Assembly (NCBI GenBank): GCA_019459485.1 | Contig: JAIBEZ010000011.1 | Location: 62,001 to 126,000, forward strand | Origin: Prolixibacteraceae bacterium | GTDB lineage: Bacteria; Bacteroidota; Bacteroidia; Bacteroidales; Prolixibacteraceae | Direction of reading: 5' to 3' | DNA: 64,000 nt | Part shown: one piece after another, positions 1 through 9,839 of the stretch | Layout: every line of letters begins with the position of its first letter | Position numbering within the stretch: the first letter of the stretch is position 1 | Program-made: the position numbers and the translations under genes | Notes under the pieces: generated by a model | Seen by the model: the letters and a program-made list of their open reading frames with translations, nothing else | Database searches by the model: none | Told to the model about the DNA's origin: nothing

Positions 1-1710
1 GCGGTTATCATTCAGGATTGGGGCGTTTATTTTATTGCACGAAAGTTTTTCCCAAAATTGGTTCTTCACGCAAGCACCCAAATGGGCAACCACAATTCGG
101 TGGGCGTAAATTTCGCGGCTTCGAAGGGAATCGTGCGTACTGTTCTGGCACGCGAATTAACAATGCCTGAACTTGAAAAGATTGCAAAGGAAAGCAAGGC
201 CGAACTCGAATTGTTTGTGCATGGCGCTTTGTGTTATTCTTTCTCCGGAATGTGCCTTTTTAGCAGTTATGCCGGTGGACAGGGCGCGAACCGGGGATTG
301 TGCAAACAAAGTTGCCGCCGTTTGTATCAGGACGGGGAGGAGCAGCACGCGCTTTTTAGCCTGAAGGACAATCAGCAGCTCAGTAACCTGCAAAAAATTG
401 TGGATATCGGAATTCATTCGTTGAAAATTGAAGGCCGGATGAAATCTGCCGATTATGTATTTCAGGTTTGCAAAGCATATCGGATTGCGTTGGACAATCC
501 TGAAAAAATTGCGCAAGCTGCCGAAATGCTTGAATCTGATACAGGGCGTGAAAAAACCTCCTACTTTTTGGGTGGCGATATCAGCGACGGAATTACAGAT
601 GATCCTTCAACCGGAAAACTGATCGGGAAAATTGATGAAGTGACAAAAAATACAATTTCATTTCAAAGCAGCTTACCGCTTGGCGATGGTTATCGTTTGC
701 GCATCAGAACTAAAAATGAGGATGATCAGTTGTACGTGAAAGTGGAGAATTTTAAACTGGTCGGAAATCTTTACCATATACCAACTGATTTGGCCGGAAA
801 AATCAAAAAGGGCGATGATGTGTTGTTGGTCAGGCTGAAGACTCAAAGTTTTTCGTCACGGTTAGGAAATGTGAATACTTTGCCTGAATTGAAAAAGCAA
901 TTTGTAAACAAGAATGAGATTAGGAGTAGCATCAACTTTTCGGGAAAACCACAACAATCAATGCTGCTGGTTCGTGTCGGTAGCCCGGAGTGGATTGCAA
1001 AACTTCGTTTCGAAGATTACGATGCAGTAATTCTTTCGTATAAAAAATCCGATTGGGAAAACTTTGATCCGAATGTCACTTTACTTCAGACGAACCGCCA
1101 AAAAATTCGCATCGAATTTCCCAAGTTTATTTCTGAAAATAACCTTGAATTTTACCGGAATCTGGCTGAAAGATTGGCCGCTTCAGGATTTAACCAGTTT
1201 TTCATTAGTCATTTGTCACAGAAATTGCTGCTTCCAAAAGGTGTGAAAGTTAGTTGCAACGAGAATGTGTATGTATTGAACGATGCGGCTGCAAAGGCTT
1301 TAAACGATGAACAAATCAGTGATTTTATTTATCCGCAGGAAAATGATCTGGAAAATTTGTTGTCGATGAAAAACCGGCAGGGGATTGTTCCGCTGTATTT
1401 TTATCCGGAGTTGTTTTATTCGCGCATGCCGGTCAAGTCGCATCAGGAATCAAAAATGTTTGCCGACGAGAACAACAAAAAATTCAGGATTGCAGTTAAG
1501 GATGGAATTACGATTGTTTACCCTACCATTCCGGTTGCTTTGTTTCATTACCGCAATCAGTTGGAGATAAGTGGTTTCAACCGGTTTCTGATTGATTATT
1601 CAGGAGAAATAATTACAGCAAATGTGGTAAAGCGAATTCTGAAGAAGTTCATTAATTCCGAGTCTGTTCAGCCGTCCACAAGTTTTAACTTTAAGCTGGG
1701 ACTAAAATAG
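1..1710 (+). CDS. Peptidase U32 family protein, 5' end cut by window
   Basis: The reading frame is open from base 1, so the true start lies upstream; a Leu-Val-Leu-His-Ala-Ser-Thr-Gln stretch near residue 20 is typical of the U32 TIM-barrel. The Cys cluster after GGQGANRGLCKQSCRRLY (about residues 95-112) is the conserved U32 cysteine region. U32 members are annotated as collagenase-like peptidases, but several (RlhA, TrhP, UbiU/V) are RNA- or ubiquinone-hydroxylation factors, so the protease label is unsafe. The long C-terminal half after residue 240 matches the extended form common in Bacteroidota. It is convergent with rho, with a hairpin between them. Confidence 0.88.
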   Translation, partial: AVIIQDWGVYFIARKFFPKLVLHASTQMGNHNSVGVNFAASKGIVRTVLARELTMPELEKIAKESKAELELFVHGALCYSFSGMCLFSSYAGGQGANRGLCKQSCRRLYQDGEEQHALFSLKDNQQLSNLQKIVDIGIHSLKIEGRMKSADYVFQVCKAYRIALDNPEKIAQAAEMLESDTGREKTSYFLGGDISDGITDDPSTGKLIGKIDEVTKNTISFQSSLPLGDGYRLRIRTKNEDDQLYVKVENFKLVGNLYHIPTDLAGKIKKGDDVLLVRLKTQSFSSRLGNVNTLPELKKQFVNKNEIRSSINFSGKPQQSMLLVRVGSPEWIAKLRFEDYDAVILSYKKSDWENFDPNVTLLQTNRQKIRIEFPKFISENNLEFYRNLAERLAASGFNQFFISHLSQKLLLPKGVKVSCNENVYVLNDAAAKALNDEQISDFIYPQENDLENLLSMKNRQGIVPLYFYPELFYSRMPVKSHQESKMFADENNKKFRIAVKDGITIVYPTIPVALFHYRNQLEISGFNRFLIDYSGEIITANVVKRILKKFINSESVQPSTSFNFKLGLK

Positions 1711-1765
1711 TCGCAGTGTTCAGTCTCAGTTGGCAGTATGCCTTTCTGAACACTGAACACTGTGA
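1711..1765. repeat. Inverted repeat between convergent genes
   Basis: CAGTGTTCAGT at 1714-1724 pairs perfectly with ACTGAACACTG at 1752-1762, and three more pairs (one G-U) extend the stem outwards. No clear T run follows on either strand, so it is either a weak bidirectional terminator or a palindromic intergenic repeat. Confidence 0.5.
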
Positions 1766-1774
1766 CTGAATATT

Positions 1775-3679
1775 TTATCCGTCATTCATTGAAATCAGGA
1801 ATTCTTCAATCGAATCGGTTCTCATGATTCTTGTTTTTAGGAATTCCATTGCTTCATTCGAGTTCATATCGCCAAGGAAATTTCGCAAGATATAGATTTT
1901 ATCGAGTACACTTTTCGTCATCAATAAATCTTCACGGCGGGTGCTCGATGCATTGATATCGACAGCAGGGAAAATACGTTTGTTCGACAATTTCCGGTCG
2001 AGCTGTAATTCCATGTTACCGGTACCTTTAAATTCTTCGAAGATCACTTCGTCCATCTTAGAACCGGTTTCGGTCAAAGCAGTTGAAAGAATTGTGAGTG
2101 AGCCCCCTTCTTCGATGTTACGGGCTGCTCCAAAGAAACGTTTTGGTTTGTGCAGCGCATTCGCATCAACACCACCCGAAAGTACTTTTCCTGAAGCCGG
2201 CGAAACTGTATTGTAAGCACGGGCCAAACGGGTAATTGAATCAAGCAGGATTACCACATCATGTCCGCATTCAACAAGGCGTTTTGCTTTTTCGAGAACC
2301 ATGTTTGCTACCCGTACGTGACGTTCAGCAGGTTCGTCAAAAGTTGACGAAATAACTTCCGCGTTTACGTGGCGGGCCATGTCAGTAACCTCTTCCGGAC
2401 GCTCATCAATCAGCAGAACCATCATGTAAACTTCAGGATGATTGGCTGCAATTGCATTGGCTATTTCTTTGAGTAGCATTGTTTTACCGGTTTTAGGCTG
2501 CGCTACAATTAATCCGCGCTGTCCTTTACCAATCGGAGTGAAGAGATCAATAATTCTGGTAGAAATGTTATCGTGACCGTTGCCGGTAATATTGAATTTT
2601 TCGTTTGGAAACAAAGGAGTCAAGTGCTCGAAAGGCACACGGTCGCGGATGTAATCCGGTGTTCTTCCGTTGATTTCGATTACTTTAATTAATGGGAAAT
2701 ATTTTTCGCCCTCTTTTGGCGGACGGATTGTTCCGGTAACTGTATCGCCGGTCTTTAGCCCAAAAAGTTTAATTTGCGATTGTGAAACATAAATGTCATC
2801 AGGCGAGTTCAGGTAGTTGAAATCTGATGAACGCAGGAATCCGTAGCCATCGACCATAATTTCAAGAACACCAGTGTTGCTGATGATTCCATCAAATTCA
2901 TAAGGTTTTTCCTGATTCTGTTGATGTTTTGGCTGTTTCGGGCCTTGATTTTCGCGGTTTTCCCATTTCGGGTTATTCTCAAAGTTCTTTTTCTTATTCA
3001 GCTGCTCATTCTTTTTGTCGTCCGCATTTTCCTGCGTTACTTCATCCTGAATCACAACTTCCTGCTCGTTCTCCTGATTTTGAGCAACAACTTTTTGTTC
3101 TTCAAATGGTTCAGGAACTGAGTTTTCAGGTTCATTTTCAGCTACATCGTCTGGAAAAATAATTTCCTGTCTAACTTTTTGCGGTTGATTTTGATTTTTG
3201 TTTTGATTCGGATTTTGATTGGGGTTTTGATTTGGGTTCGGTTTATGTTTTTGACCCGGATTTTGTCCCTGATTAGATGATCCGGCTTTAATGTGCTCTG
3301 TGCGAGGCCTTTTTTTAATTTGAAATTCTCTTTTGCCTTCTTTTTTCTGCTCGTTGGCTGCTGGAACAGATGGAGTTTCAGTCTCAACCTTCTTTTCTTG
3401 TTTTGTTTCCGGGGCTTCAGTTCGTTTTTCTTCTTTTCTAAATCCGAATAATTTATTTAGAACCGAAGTTTCTTCGCGTTTTGGTTGATTTAAATCGCGT
3501 GGTGATTTAAATTTTCTTTCTTCAGGTTTCTTTTCTGAAGCTTTTATTGCCTGAATGTCAAGTATCTTGTAGATTAGATCTTGTTTTTTATACGATTCAA
3601 TTTTTTTAATATCAAGCTCTTTTGCAATATCTTTTAAGTCAGGTAGAAGTTTTCTGCTTAATTCAATAATATCATACAT
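1775..3679 (-). CDS. rho: Transcription termination factor Rho with long disordered insert
   Basis: This is the hexameric RNA helicase that ends transcription. An N-terminal Rho_N domain (about 1-45) is followed by roughly 220 residues of Lys/Glu/Asn/Gln-rich low-complexity sequence containing repeated PNQN units, then a cold-shock-like RNA-binding domain ([15 protein letters not shown]) and the RecA-type ATPase. The Walker A is AQPKTGKT, Walker B lies in [16 protein letters not shown], and the Q-loop region is [20 protein letters not shown]. The start was placed at [10 protein letters not shown] rather than 36 bases upstream, because Rho_N begins there. The 634-residue length is far above the roughly 420 of E. 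coli Rho; the excess is the insert, which is usual in Bacteroidota. Confidence 0.95.
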   Translation of the reverse strand: MYDIIELSRKLLPDLKDIAKELDIKKIESYKKQDLIYKILDIQAIKASEKKPEERKFKSPRDLNQPKREETSVLNKLFGFRKEEKRTEAPETKQEKKVETETPSVPAANEQKKEGKREFQIKKRPRTEHIKAGSSNQGQNPGQKHKPNPNQNPNQNPNQNKNQNQPQKVRQEIIFPDDVAENEPENSVPEPFEEQKVVAQNQENEQEVVIQDEVTQENADDKKNEQLNKKKNFENNPKWENRENQGPKQPKHQQNQEKPYEFDGIISNTGVLEIMVDGYGFLRSSDFNYLNSPDDIYVSQSQIKLFGLKTGDTVTGTIRPPKEGEKYFPLIKVIEINGRTPDYIRDRVPFEHLTPLFPNEKFNITGNGHDNISTRIIDLFTPIGKGQRGLIVAQPKTGKTMLLKEIANAIAANHPEVYMMVLLIDERPEEVTDMARHVNAEVISSTFDEPAERHVRVANMVLEKAKRLVECGHDVVILLDSITRLARAYNTVSPASGKVLSGGVDANALHKPKRFFGAARNIEEGGSLTILSTALTETGSKMDEVIFEEFKGTGNMELQLDRKLSNKRIFPAVDINASSTRREDLLMTKSVLDKIYILRNFLGDMNSNEAMEFLKTRIMRTDSIEEFLISMNDG

Positions 3680-3781
3680 AATTTTTGATTGATTTGTTAA
3701 TATCCAAAAGATCAAGTAATTGCAAGAAAAAAGTTTTGGAATTGATAATTTGGATAATCAGTACTTGTTCGAAATTTTTTG

Positions 3782-3813
3782 CAAGTATAGTGAAATCCTT
3801 ATAACTTGACAAG
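3782..3813 (-). promoter_or_regulatory. Candidate rho promoter
   Basis: On the minus strand CTTG (3813-3810) is followed after 20 bases by TATACTTG (3789-3782). This is one mismatch in each box from the Bacteroidota TTTG-N19/20-TAnnTTTG primary promoter. Transcription would start about 95 bases before the rho ATG. The rest of the 430-base divergent gap to rpoD shows no further structure I can support. Confidence 0.4.
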
Positions 3814-4111
3814 TAAATGGTGATTTATTCAGTTTTGGAGGCTAATTGTGCTCCGCTAAATCGGATTATGATTCAGTTTCCAGTTTCACGATACAATTAA
3901 ATTTACCATTCGACGGTCAAAACGAACCATTCGCAGGGAAATTCGTACAGTTCATGAAATTTCATTTATAAAATTATTCCAGTAAATCAATTGTTATTAC
4001 TTTCGGCACTGAGAAATGTCATTTTTTAATCCAAAAAGTGATAACGATTACTTTAGCGTAATTAAACTTTCTTATTTGCTAAGATGTTTTAAAACAATAA
4101 TTGAATTCAAA

Positions 4112-4972
4112 ATGAGACAGCTTAAAATTGCCAAACAAGTTACGAACAGGGAATCATTGTCGCTTGATAAATACCTGCATGAGATTGGACGTGTTGATTT
4201 GATTTGTGCTGAGGAAGAAGTTGAATTGGCAAAACGAATCAAAAAAGGTGATAAAGATGCGCTGGAAAGAATGATAACAGCAAACCTGAGATTTGTTGTT
4301 TCGGTTGCAAAACAATACCAAAACCAGGGACTTAGCTTGCCTGATCTGATTAATGAAGGAAACCTGGGATTGATCAAAGCCGCCCAGCGTTATGATGAAA
4401 CCCGTGGATTTAAATTTATTTCATACGGTGTTTGGTGGATTCGTCAGGCTATTCTTCAGGCGTTGGCCGAACAGGCAAGAATTGTGCGGTTGCCATTGAA
4501 TAAGATCGGCTCAATCACACGAATCAACAGGACATTCAATAAACTTGAGCAGGAATATCAGCGTGAACCAACTTCTGATGAAGTAGCTTTCTTACTTGAA
4601 ACTTCCAGCCAAGTTATTGAGGACGCAATGAAAGTGTCGTCGCATCATGTTTCAATGGATGCCCCGATTTTTGATGATGAAGGAAATAGTTTGTACGATG
4701 TAATTTTAAATGAAGATTCTCCCAGTCCTGATCAGGGATTAATGAAATCCTCACTTAGTAATGAAATTGACCGTACATTGTCAACTTTGGGCGAGCGCGA
4801 AGCCGATATAATCCGTTATTTCTTTGGTTTATGCGGACATCGTCAACATACACTTGAAGAAATTAGCGATGAATTTGGACTTACCAGGGAGCGGGTGCGT
4901 CAGATAAAGGAGAAGACCATCAAAAAAATGAGAAACCATTACCGAAACAGACTGCTAAAATCATATTTGTAA
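4112..4972 (+). CDS. rpoD: Primary RNA polymerase sigma factor
   Basis: This is the housekeeping sigma-70 of the short Bacteroidota type (286 residues, without the long region 1.1). Region 1.2 ([15 protein letters not shown]), region 2 ([45 protein letters not shown]) and region 4.2 ([20 protein letters not shown]) are all visible. The start is set at MRQLKIAKQ, which matches the family N-terminus; an in-frame ATG at 4016 would add 32 unlikely residues. The region 4 stretch [15 protein letters not shown] departs somewhat from the usual sequence, so a close paralogue of RpoD cannot be excluded. An intrinsic terminator follows directly. Confidence 0.93.
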   Translation: MRQLKIAKQVTNRESLSLDKYLHEIGRVDLICAEEEVELAKRIKKGDKDALERMITANLRFVVSVAKQYQNQGLSLPDLINEGNLGLIKAAQRYDETRGFKFISYGVWWIRQAILQALAEQARIVRLPLNKIGSITRINRTFNKLEQEYQREPTSDEVAFLLETSSQVIEDAMKVSSHHVSMDAPIFDDEGNSLYDVILNEDSPSPDQGLMKSSLSNEIDRTLSTLGEREADIIRYFFGLCGHRQHTLEEISDEFGLTRERVRQIKEKTIKKMRNHYRNRLLKSYL

Positions 4973-4979
4973 TATAGGT

Positions 4980-5005
4980 AAAGCTGCATCGTGCAGCTTT
5001 TTTTT
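4980..5005 (+). terminator. Intrinsic terminator after rpoD
   Basis: The arms AAAGCTGCA (4980-4988) and TGCAGCTTT (4992-5000) form a perfect nine-base-pair stem with a three-base loop, followed by T5. Confidence 0.88.
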
Positions 5006-5062
5006 GATTGTAATTTTTATCGAAGAGATAAAATCTTACTTTTGAAACAAAATATACCCTCC

Positions 5063-5710
5063 ATGAAACTTGTTGCACCTTCAATTCTGGCCGCTAATTT
5101 CAACCATCTTGGTGATGAAATTGAGATGATAAATAACAGTGAAGCTGATTTTGTTCACTGTGATATTATGGATGGTGTTTTTGTTTCGAATATTTCCTAC
5201 GGCCTGCCAATCGTTCAACATGTTCACCAGATCTCGCGAAAACCATTGGATGTGCACCTGATGATTGTTAATCCAGACAGATACATCAATGAATTTTACA
5301 GAGCTGGGGCGGCAATAATAACGGTACATTACGAAGCATGTACTCATTTGCACCGCACTGTTCAGCAAATAAAAGATCTTGGAATTCAGGCCAGCGTTTG
5401 TCTGAATCCCCATTCACCGGTGGCTTTGCTCAGCGATATAATTGAAGATTTGGACATGGTTCTGCTCATGTCGGTTAATCCGGGATTTGGCGGGCAGAAA
5501 TTCATTGAAAATACATACCGAAAGATTGCACAGTTGAAAGACCTCATTATACAACGCAATTCAAAAGCTATGATTGAAATTGACGGCGGGGTTAATTTCG
5601 AGGTGGGAGAGAAACTCTACAATGCCGGGGCTGATGTTTTGGTGGCCGGAAGTTTTGTTTTTGGTTCCGAAAATCCAATTGAAACGATTGCTGCGCTGAA
5701 ACGATTATGA
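5063..5710 (+). CDS. rpe: Ribulose-phosphate 3-epimerase
   Basis: It interconverts ribulose 5-phosphate and xylulose 5-phosphate in the pentose phosphate pathway (cytoplasm). The 215-residue TIM barrel begins APSILAANFNHLG. Metal and catalytic positions are visible in VHCDIMDGVFV (His, Asp), VHLMI (His) and EIDGGV (Asp), and the phosphate-binding loop is VNPGFGGQKFI. The start at MKLVAPSIL was preferred over a TTG-type extension at 4991, which would overlap the rpoD terminator. Its stop overlaps by six bases the stop of the convergent FeoB-associated gene. Confidence 0.96.
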   Translation: MKLVAPSILAANFNHLGDEIEMINNSEADFVHCDIMDGVFVSNISYGLPIVQHVHQISRKPLDVHLMIVNPDRYINEFYRAGAAIITVHYEACTHLHRTVQQIKDLGIQASVCLNPHSPVALLSDIIEDLDMVLLMSVNPGFGGQKFIENTYRKIAQLKDLIIQRNSKAMIEIDGGVNFEVGEKLYNAGADVLVAGSFVFGSENPIETIAALKRL

Positions 5711-5905
5711 GTAAAAGCTGTACTGATCGTTCTTATTAAATTTGGGTTTGTTTGCCACATGCAGTTCCTTTAATGAACAACCAGTTGAACATCCTCCGCA
5801 TTTTGATGCTTTTTTCTTCGTTAAATTGAAAAACTGAAGAATCCGGAAAACCAGAACTCCGAAAGCTGCTGTAATAATTATATATGCGATAATATCCTGA
5901 ACCAT
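5705..5905 (-). CDS. FeoB-associated Cys-rich membrane protein
   Basis: A 66-residue protein with one N-terminal transmembrane helix (about residues 4-25) followed by a basic stretch and a CGGCSTGCSL cysteine cluster. Small proteins of this shape follow feoB in many bacteria and are thought to assist ferrous-iron import (family knowledge; the mechanism is not established). It lies 36 bases downstream of feoAB on the same strand, so it is probably co-transcribed. Confidence 0.85.
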   Translation of the reverse strand: MVQDIIAYIIITAAFGVLVFRILQFFNLTKKKASKCGGCSTGCSLKELHVANKPKFNKNDQYSFYS

Positions 5906-5941
5906 AACTGTAATTTTAAATATTTGGCTGAAAATCAGCTT

Positions 5942-8362
5942 CTATGTCAATAAGGTTGCAATATTAAACACCAGAAATGAGATAATCCACGCTACCGCAG
6001 TAGTATATACAACTGTGAATATTGCCCATTTCAACTTTCCTGATTCATTCTTAATTGTAGCTATAACACCGATGCAGGGGAAATAGATCAATACAAAAGC
6101 CAAAAAAGAAAGTGCAACCGGAGTAGAAAATACCAATTCGCCCTTTCTATCTCCCGAAATAAACCTTTCCTGCTGAAGTTTACTACTCAACCCAACCTCA
6201 TTGGTTTCATCAACCTGATACAAAACTCCCATTGTGCTTACAATTATTTCTTTTGCAGGTAGGCCCGCCAACAGGCTGATACTCATTTTCCAATCGAAAC
6301 CCAGGGGATCCATTACCGGTTGAACAAAATGACCAATCTGGCCAAGGTAACTGTTTTGTAACCGATGGCTTTTTTGATCAAAATCTGCCTGAATACTCAC
6401 TGAATCTGTTTGCATAACTGGTGAAATCTCCGCTGTATGCTCTCTTGGAAAATATCCCAATGCCCAAATTATAACTACTCCTATAAGTATTACCCCACCA
6501 ATTTTTTGAAGGTACTGTTGTGTTTTATCCCACATGTGTACAACAATGTTTTTCGCTGTGGGAAGACGATAGGGCGGAAGTTCCAATACAAAAGGTGTTT
6601 CTTTATTTCTGAAAATGGTTTTATTCAGCAATTGTGCTGTTAGGAAAGCAATTACTATTCCGGCGAAATAAATACTGCTCAATACCAAACCTGGGTGTTG
6701 CGGAAAAAAGGCCGTAATAAAAAGCACATAAACCGGAAGCCGCGCACTGCATGACATGAATGGAATAATAAGCATGGTGAGCAAACGATCGCCGGGACTC
6801 CGTAAAGTACGTGTTGCCATTATTGCTGGTACATTGCATCCAAAACCCATTACCATTGGGATAAACGACCGGCCATGCAATCCGAACCGGTGCATAATTT
6901 TGTCCATGATGAATGCAGCCCTGGCCATGTAGCCTGTGTCTTCCATAAATGAAATAAAAAGAAACAGGATCAGAATATTCGGCAGAAAAACAAGCACGCT
7001 GCCTGTTCCGTCAATAATTCCGTTTATCAGCAAATCCCTGAGCATTCCGTCGGGCATCATATTCGAAACAGTACTGCTTATCAAAGCTACCAGGTTTTCG
7101 ATCCAGCCCATCGGATAGGCACCCAGTTTAAATGTTGAATAAAACGCAATGGAAATCAGTAGTATAAATATAGGAAACCCCAAAAAAGGATGAGTCAGGA
7201 TATTATCAATTTTTTCAGAAGGGTTGATAATGCGCTTTTCTTTTTGTTTGAATGTTTCTTTCAGCGCTCCGGAAATAAACCCATATTTCGCATCGGTTAT
7301 AACTGTTTCACTGTCTTCGTTGTACAATCGTTCAATCCGTCGGATTTCGTTCTGAGCGGTGTTTTTTATTTCAATATAGTTGGGATACGACTCCAATGAA
7401 AGGTCGGTCTGTTTGTCCCGCTCAAGAAGCTTGATGGCCAGGAACCTGGAGGAAATTTTGTCTGTAATCGGTTTGTCCAGCTTGATCTTGGTTCTCAGTT
7501 TCAGAATTGAATCTTCGAGTTCAGTGCCATAATTGATGTGGATATGGCGCATGATTGGATCCAGATCTTCATACACTTCAACGATTTTATGCAGAAGTTC
7601 AGTAATTCCTGTTCCCTTGGAACTTACAGTAGGTATGATCGGTATTCCCATTAATTTGCCAAGGCTCTGATAATCGAACTTTACCTTGCTTTTTAACAGC
7701 TCATCGTACATGTTCAAAGCAATAATTACTTTGATGTCCATGTCAATCAGTTGGGTTGTCAGGAAAAGATTTCGTTCCAGATTGGACGAATCGATCACAT
7801 TGATCACAATATCAGGAGTTTCATTCATGATGAAGTTCCTGACATAAATTTCTTCGGGCGAATAGGCTGTCAGCGAGTAGGTGCCGGGTAAGTCGAAAAT
7901 ATTAAAGTTATACCCGTTTTGAGTGAAAGTAGCTTTTTTTGCGCCAACAGTTACTCCGCTGTAATTTCCAACATGCTCTTTTGATCCGGAGAGAAAATTA
8001 AATAAGGTTGTTTTGCCGCAATTTGGATTTCCAACCAACGCAATATTAATTGTTGTTTCTTTTTCTTTTGCCGATACTTTGAGGTTCTCAAGGTCAATTA
8101 CCCCTTCATAGTTCTGTGTAAATTGTGGCAATACATCAGATTGACTTACCACTTCAATCAAATTGGCTTCAGTGCGGCGGAGGGTAATATTGTAGTCAAG
8201 TATCTTGTACTCAATGGGTCCGTTGAATGGGGCGTTTTTTATTACGGTCACTTCTTTCCCTTTTACAAATCCCATTTCGGTAATCCTTTTGCGAAAAGAA
8301 CCATGCCCAAGAACTTTTGTAATAATAACAGTCTCTTTATTTTTTACTTCAGAAAGTCTCAC
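5942..8362 (-). CDS. feoB: Fused FeoA-FeoB ferrous iron transporter
   Basis: This inner-membrane GTP-dependent Fe(II) importer carries FeoA as its N-terminal domain (SH3-like, residues 1-75). The G domain follows, with G1 GNPNCGKTT (111-119), G3 DLPGTYSL and G4 NMYD. The membrane core includes Gate motifs around GFGCNVPAIMATRT and PFMSCSARLPVYVLF, and a C-terminal Gate repeat contains GLPAKEIIVSTMGVLY. At 806 residues it equals FeoA plus FeoB. The start is GTG, since no in-frame ATG fits. The downstream partner gene supports the assignment. Confidence 0.95.
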   Translation of the reverse strand: MRLSEVKNKETVIITKVLGHGSFRKRITEMGFVKGKEVTVIKNAPFNGPIEYKILDYNITLRRTEANLIEVVSQSDVLPQFTQNYEGVIDLENLKVSAKEKETTINIALVGNPNCGKTTLFNFLSGSKEHVGNYSGVTVGAKKATFTQNGYNFNIFDLPGTYSLTAYSPEEIYVRNFIMNETPDIVINVIDSSNLERNLFLTTQLIDMDIKVIIALNMYDELLKSKVKFDYQSLGKLMGIPIIPTVSSKGTGITELLHKIVEVYEDLDPIMRHIHINYGTELEDSILKLRTKIKLDKPITDKISSRFLAIKLLERDKQTDLSLESYPNYIEIKNTAQNEIRRIERLYNEDSETVITDAKYGFISGALKETFKQKEKRIINPSEKIDNILTHPFLGFPIFILLISIAFYSTFKLGAYPMGWIENLVALISSTVSNMMPDGMLRDLLINGIIDGTGSVLVFLPNILILFLFISFMEDTGYMARAAFIMDKIMHRFGLHGRSFIPMVMGFGCNVPAIMATRTLRSPGDRLLTMLIIPFMSCSARLPVYVLFITAFFPQHPGLVLSSIYFAGIVIAFLTAQLLNKTIFRNKETPFVLELPPYRLPTAKNIVVHMWDKTQQYLQKIGGVILIGVVIIWALGYFPREHTAEISPVMQTDSVSIQADFDQKSHRLQNSYLGQIGHFVQPVMDPLGFDWKMSISLLAGLPAKEIIVSTMGVLYQVDETNEVGLSSKLQQERFISGDRKGELVFSTPVALSFLAFVLIYFPCIGVIATIKNESGKLKWAIFTVVYTTAVAWIISFLVFNIATLLT

Positions 8363-8465
8363 AATAACCGTTTCAGATACTAAGCTAATTTAAACCAAAT
8401 AAGAATAACGCTGTAAAGATATCCAAGTTTTTACAAATTGCTGAAAAAAAAGCGTTTTGTTGATA

Positions 8466-8479
8466 AATCAAATTTGATT
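8466..8479. promoter_or_regulatory. Perfect 14-base palindrome between feoAB and the next gene
   Basis: AATCAAATTTGATT reads the same on both strands and sits 33 bases before the ATG at 8512, and about 105 bases upstream of the feoAB start. It could be an operator (iron-responsive or other) serving either divergent gene, but it is A+T-rich and could arise by chance. Confidence 0.3.
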
Positions 8480-8511
8480 AAATTACATTTGTTGAACCTG
8501 AAAACAATTTT

Positions 8512-9234
8512 ATGGAAGACGATAACATTTATAAGAGAATACAGGAAGCAATTTCATCTTTACCTGAAAATTTCAGTGTTTTGGAAGAACAGATTGATAT
8601 TGAGCTGCAGATGGAGTATTTTAATTATGGACGAGACCTGAAAACTAATTTTTCGTCCGAAACAATACTTCAGCATCAGGCCGATTTGTTTGATCCTGAT
8701 GTCCCATTGGATGAAAAGAAGAATTTATTGGTTTTGCTTGCCTCGCAGGAAAAAGTGGAAGCTTTCAGGACAATTGAAAAATATTCAAAAAATCCGGATC
8801 CTGAATTGCGGGCATGGGGCATACTGGCGCTTCAGGAAAGTCGTATGGTAATTCAAAGCTCACTGATGGACGAACAGCAGGTATATATATCGACTGGTTT
8901 AGGTGGAAAGGGGCAGAAATTAAGGTATTTTGTGGTACTGATCGGTCGTGAGAATGATGTCGAATATTCTCCGATACAACAAAAGCTGTTAAAGACAGAA
9001 CTTGAATTCGCCGTTACAAAAAATGATGGTGAGCTCGAAGAAATGAAATTTGAAGGAAATCTGGCTGTTGCAGTAATGCTGCTTCCTGTAAAATCAGACT
9101 TGCAGGGTTTGTTTATCAATGTTATAAATGAATGTAATCAGTTTGGCGATTTTGTTCGTCAGGACATTATTATTACAAATGTAAAAAGAATGAATATTGA
9201 TGAGATCAAACATTTTATAAACCGGAAACAATGA
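8512..9234 (+). CDS. Conserved-looking hypothetical protein
   Basis: A 240-residue soluble acidic protein that I do not recognise. There is no signal peptide or membrane helix. Residues about 65-115 are helical and Leu-rich, and resemble a short HEAT-like pair (KKNLLVLLASQEKVEAFRTI). The second half (about 125-240) alternates beta-type stretches such as KLRYFVVLIGREN and AVAVMLLPVKSDL. The next gene begins ten bases after the stop, so the two are probably one operon. Confidence 0.75.
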   Translation: MEDDNIYKRIQEAISSLPENFSVLEEQIDIELQMEYFNYGRDLKTNFSSETILQHQADLFDPDVPLDEKKNLLVLLASQEKVEAFRTIEKYSKNPDPELRAWGILALQESRMVIQSSLMDEQQVYISTGLGGKGQKLRYFVVLIGRENDVEYSPIQQKLLKTELEFAVTKNDGELEEMKFEGNLAVAVMLLPVKSDLQGLFINVINECNQFGDFVRQDIIITNVKRMNIDEIKHFINRKQ

Positions 9235-9244
9235 AAATTAAGTT

Positions 9245-9541
9245 ATGAAAGACAAATTAATAAATGTAGCTATTCAGGTTTTACCAAGATCTGCAAAAAT
9301 AGGAACGTATGAATTGGTGGATAGAGCGATTGAAGTAATACAAAAATCAGGATTGAAATACCAGGTTTGTCCGTTTGAAACGGTTATAGAAGGCCACTAT
9401 GATGAGATAATGACCCTGCTGAAAGAGGTGCATGAAGTGGTTTATTCGTGCGGCGCTGAAGAAATGATTACAAATGTTAAAATACAAACTCGTTATAATC
9501 AGGATGTTCTTATTGAAGACAAGATGACCAAGTACGAATAA
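9245..9541 (+). CDS. UPF0045/MTH1187 family, thiamine-binding-like
   Basis: The 98-residue ferredoxin-like fold protein matches the family along its whole length: AIQVLPRSAK at the start, GLKYQVCPFETVIEG in the middle and IEDKMTKYE at the end. Some members bind thiamine or related pyrimidines and some are fused to or next to thiamine transporters (family knowledge). No thiamine gene is nearby here, so the ligand is open. Confidence 0.88.
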   Translation: MKDKLINVAIQVLPRSAKIGTYELVDRAIEVIQKSGLKYQVCPFETVIEGHYDEIMTLLKEVHEVVYSCGAEEMITNVKIQTRYNQDVLIEDKMTKYE

Positions 9542-9563
9542 GCAAAAAAACTGTTTGCGACAG

Positions 9564-9594
9564 GTTGTTTTTGTTCCGATAAGTTTTATCTTTG
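9564..9594 (+). promoter_or_regulatory. Bacteroidota-type promoter for tRNA-Arg
   Basis: GTTG at 9564-9567 and TATCTTTG at 9587-9594 are 19 bases apart. The downstream box matches TAnnTTTG exactly. The expected start lies a few bases before the mature tRNA at 9610. Confidence 0.6.
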
Positions 9595-9609
9595 CATCGC
9601 TTTTAGAAT

Positions 9610-9682
9610 GGCCCCGTAGCTTAATGGATAGAGCATCTGACTACGGATCAGAAGGTTGCAGGTTCGACTCTTGCCGGGGTCA
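9610..9682 (+). tRNA. tRNA-Arg (anticodon ACG)
   Basis: The acceptor arm GGCCCCG pairs with CGGGGTC (one G-U), with A as discriminator. The anticodon stem TCTGA/TCAGA encloses the loop CTACGGA, giving anticodon ACG (read as ICG after deamination). The T arm carries GGTTCGACTC. CCA is not encoded, as is common in this phylum. It lies directly next to the broken end of the mannan locus, a typical island boundary position. Confidence 0.96.
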
Positions 9683-9693
9683 CTAATAATGAG

Positions 9694-9728
9694 AGAGTTA
9701 CAAATGTTAAATTTGTAACTCTTTTTTA
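9694..9728 (+). terminator. Intrinsic terminator after tRNA-Arg
   Basis: The arms AGAGTTACAAAT (9694-9705) and ATTTGTAACTCT (9711-9722) pair perfectly over twelve bases with a five-base loop, and a T run follows. A second, weaker CGGTG/CACCG hairpin with T6 sits at 9774-9797. Confidence 0.88.
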
Positions 9729-9839
9729 TTTGCACACAATTTGTGTAAACTTCGGTCAAATTTGCTCCGAAACCGGTGGTCAATTTCACCGTTTTTTCCA
9801 GATTAAACCTTAAATCAAAAGAATGAAAAGATTTCCTTT

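Noticed and set aside
2921-3387. Frames opposite and within the Rho low-complexity region
   Set aside because: They are shadows of repetitive Lys/Asn/Gln codons.
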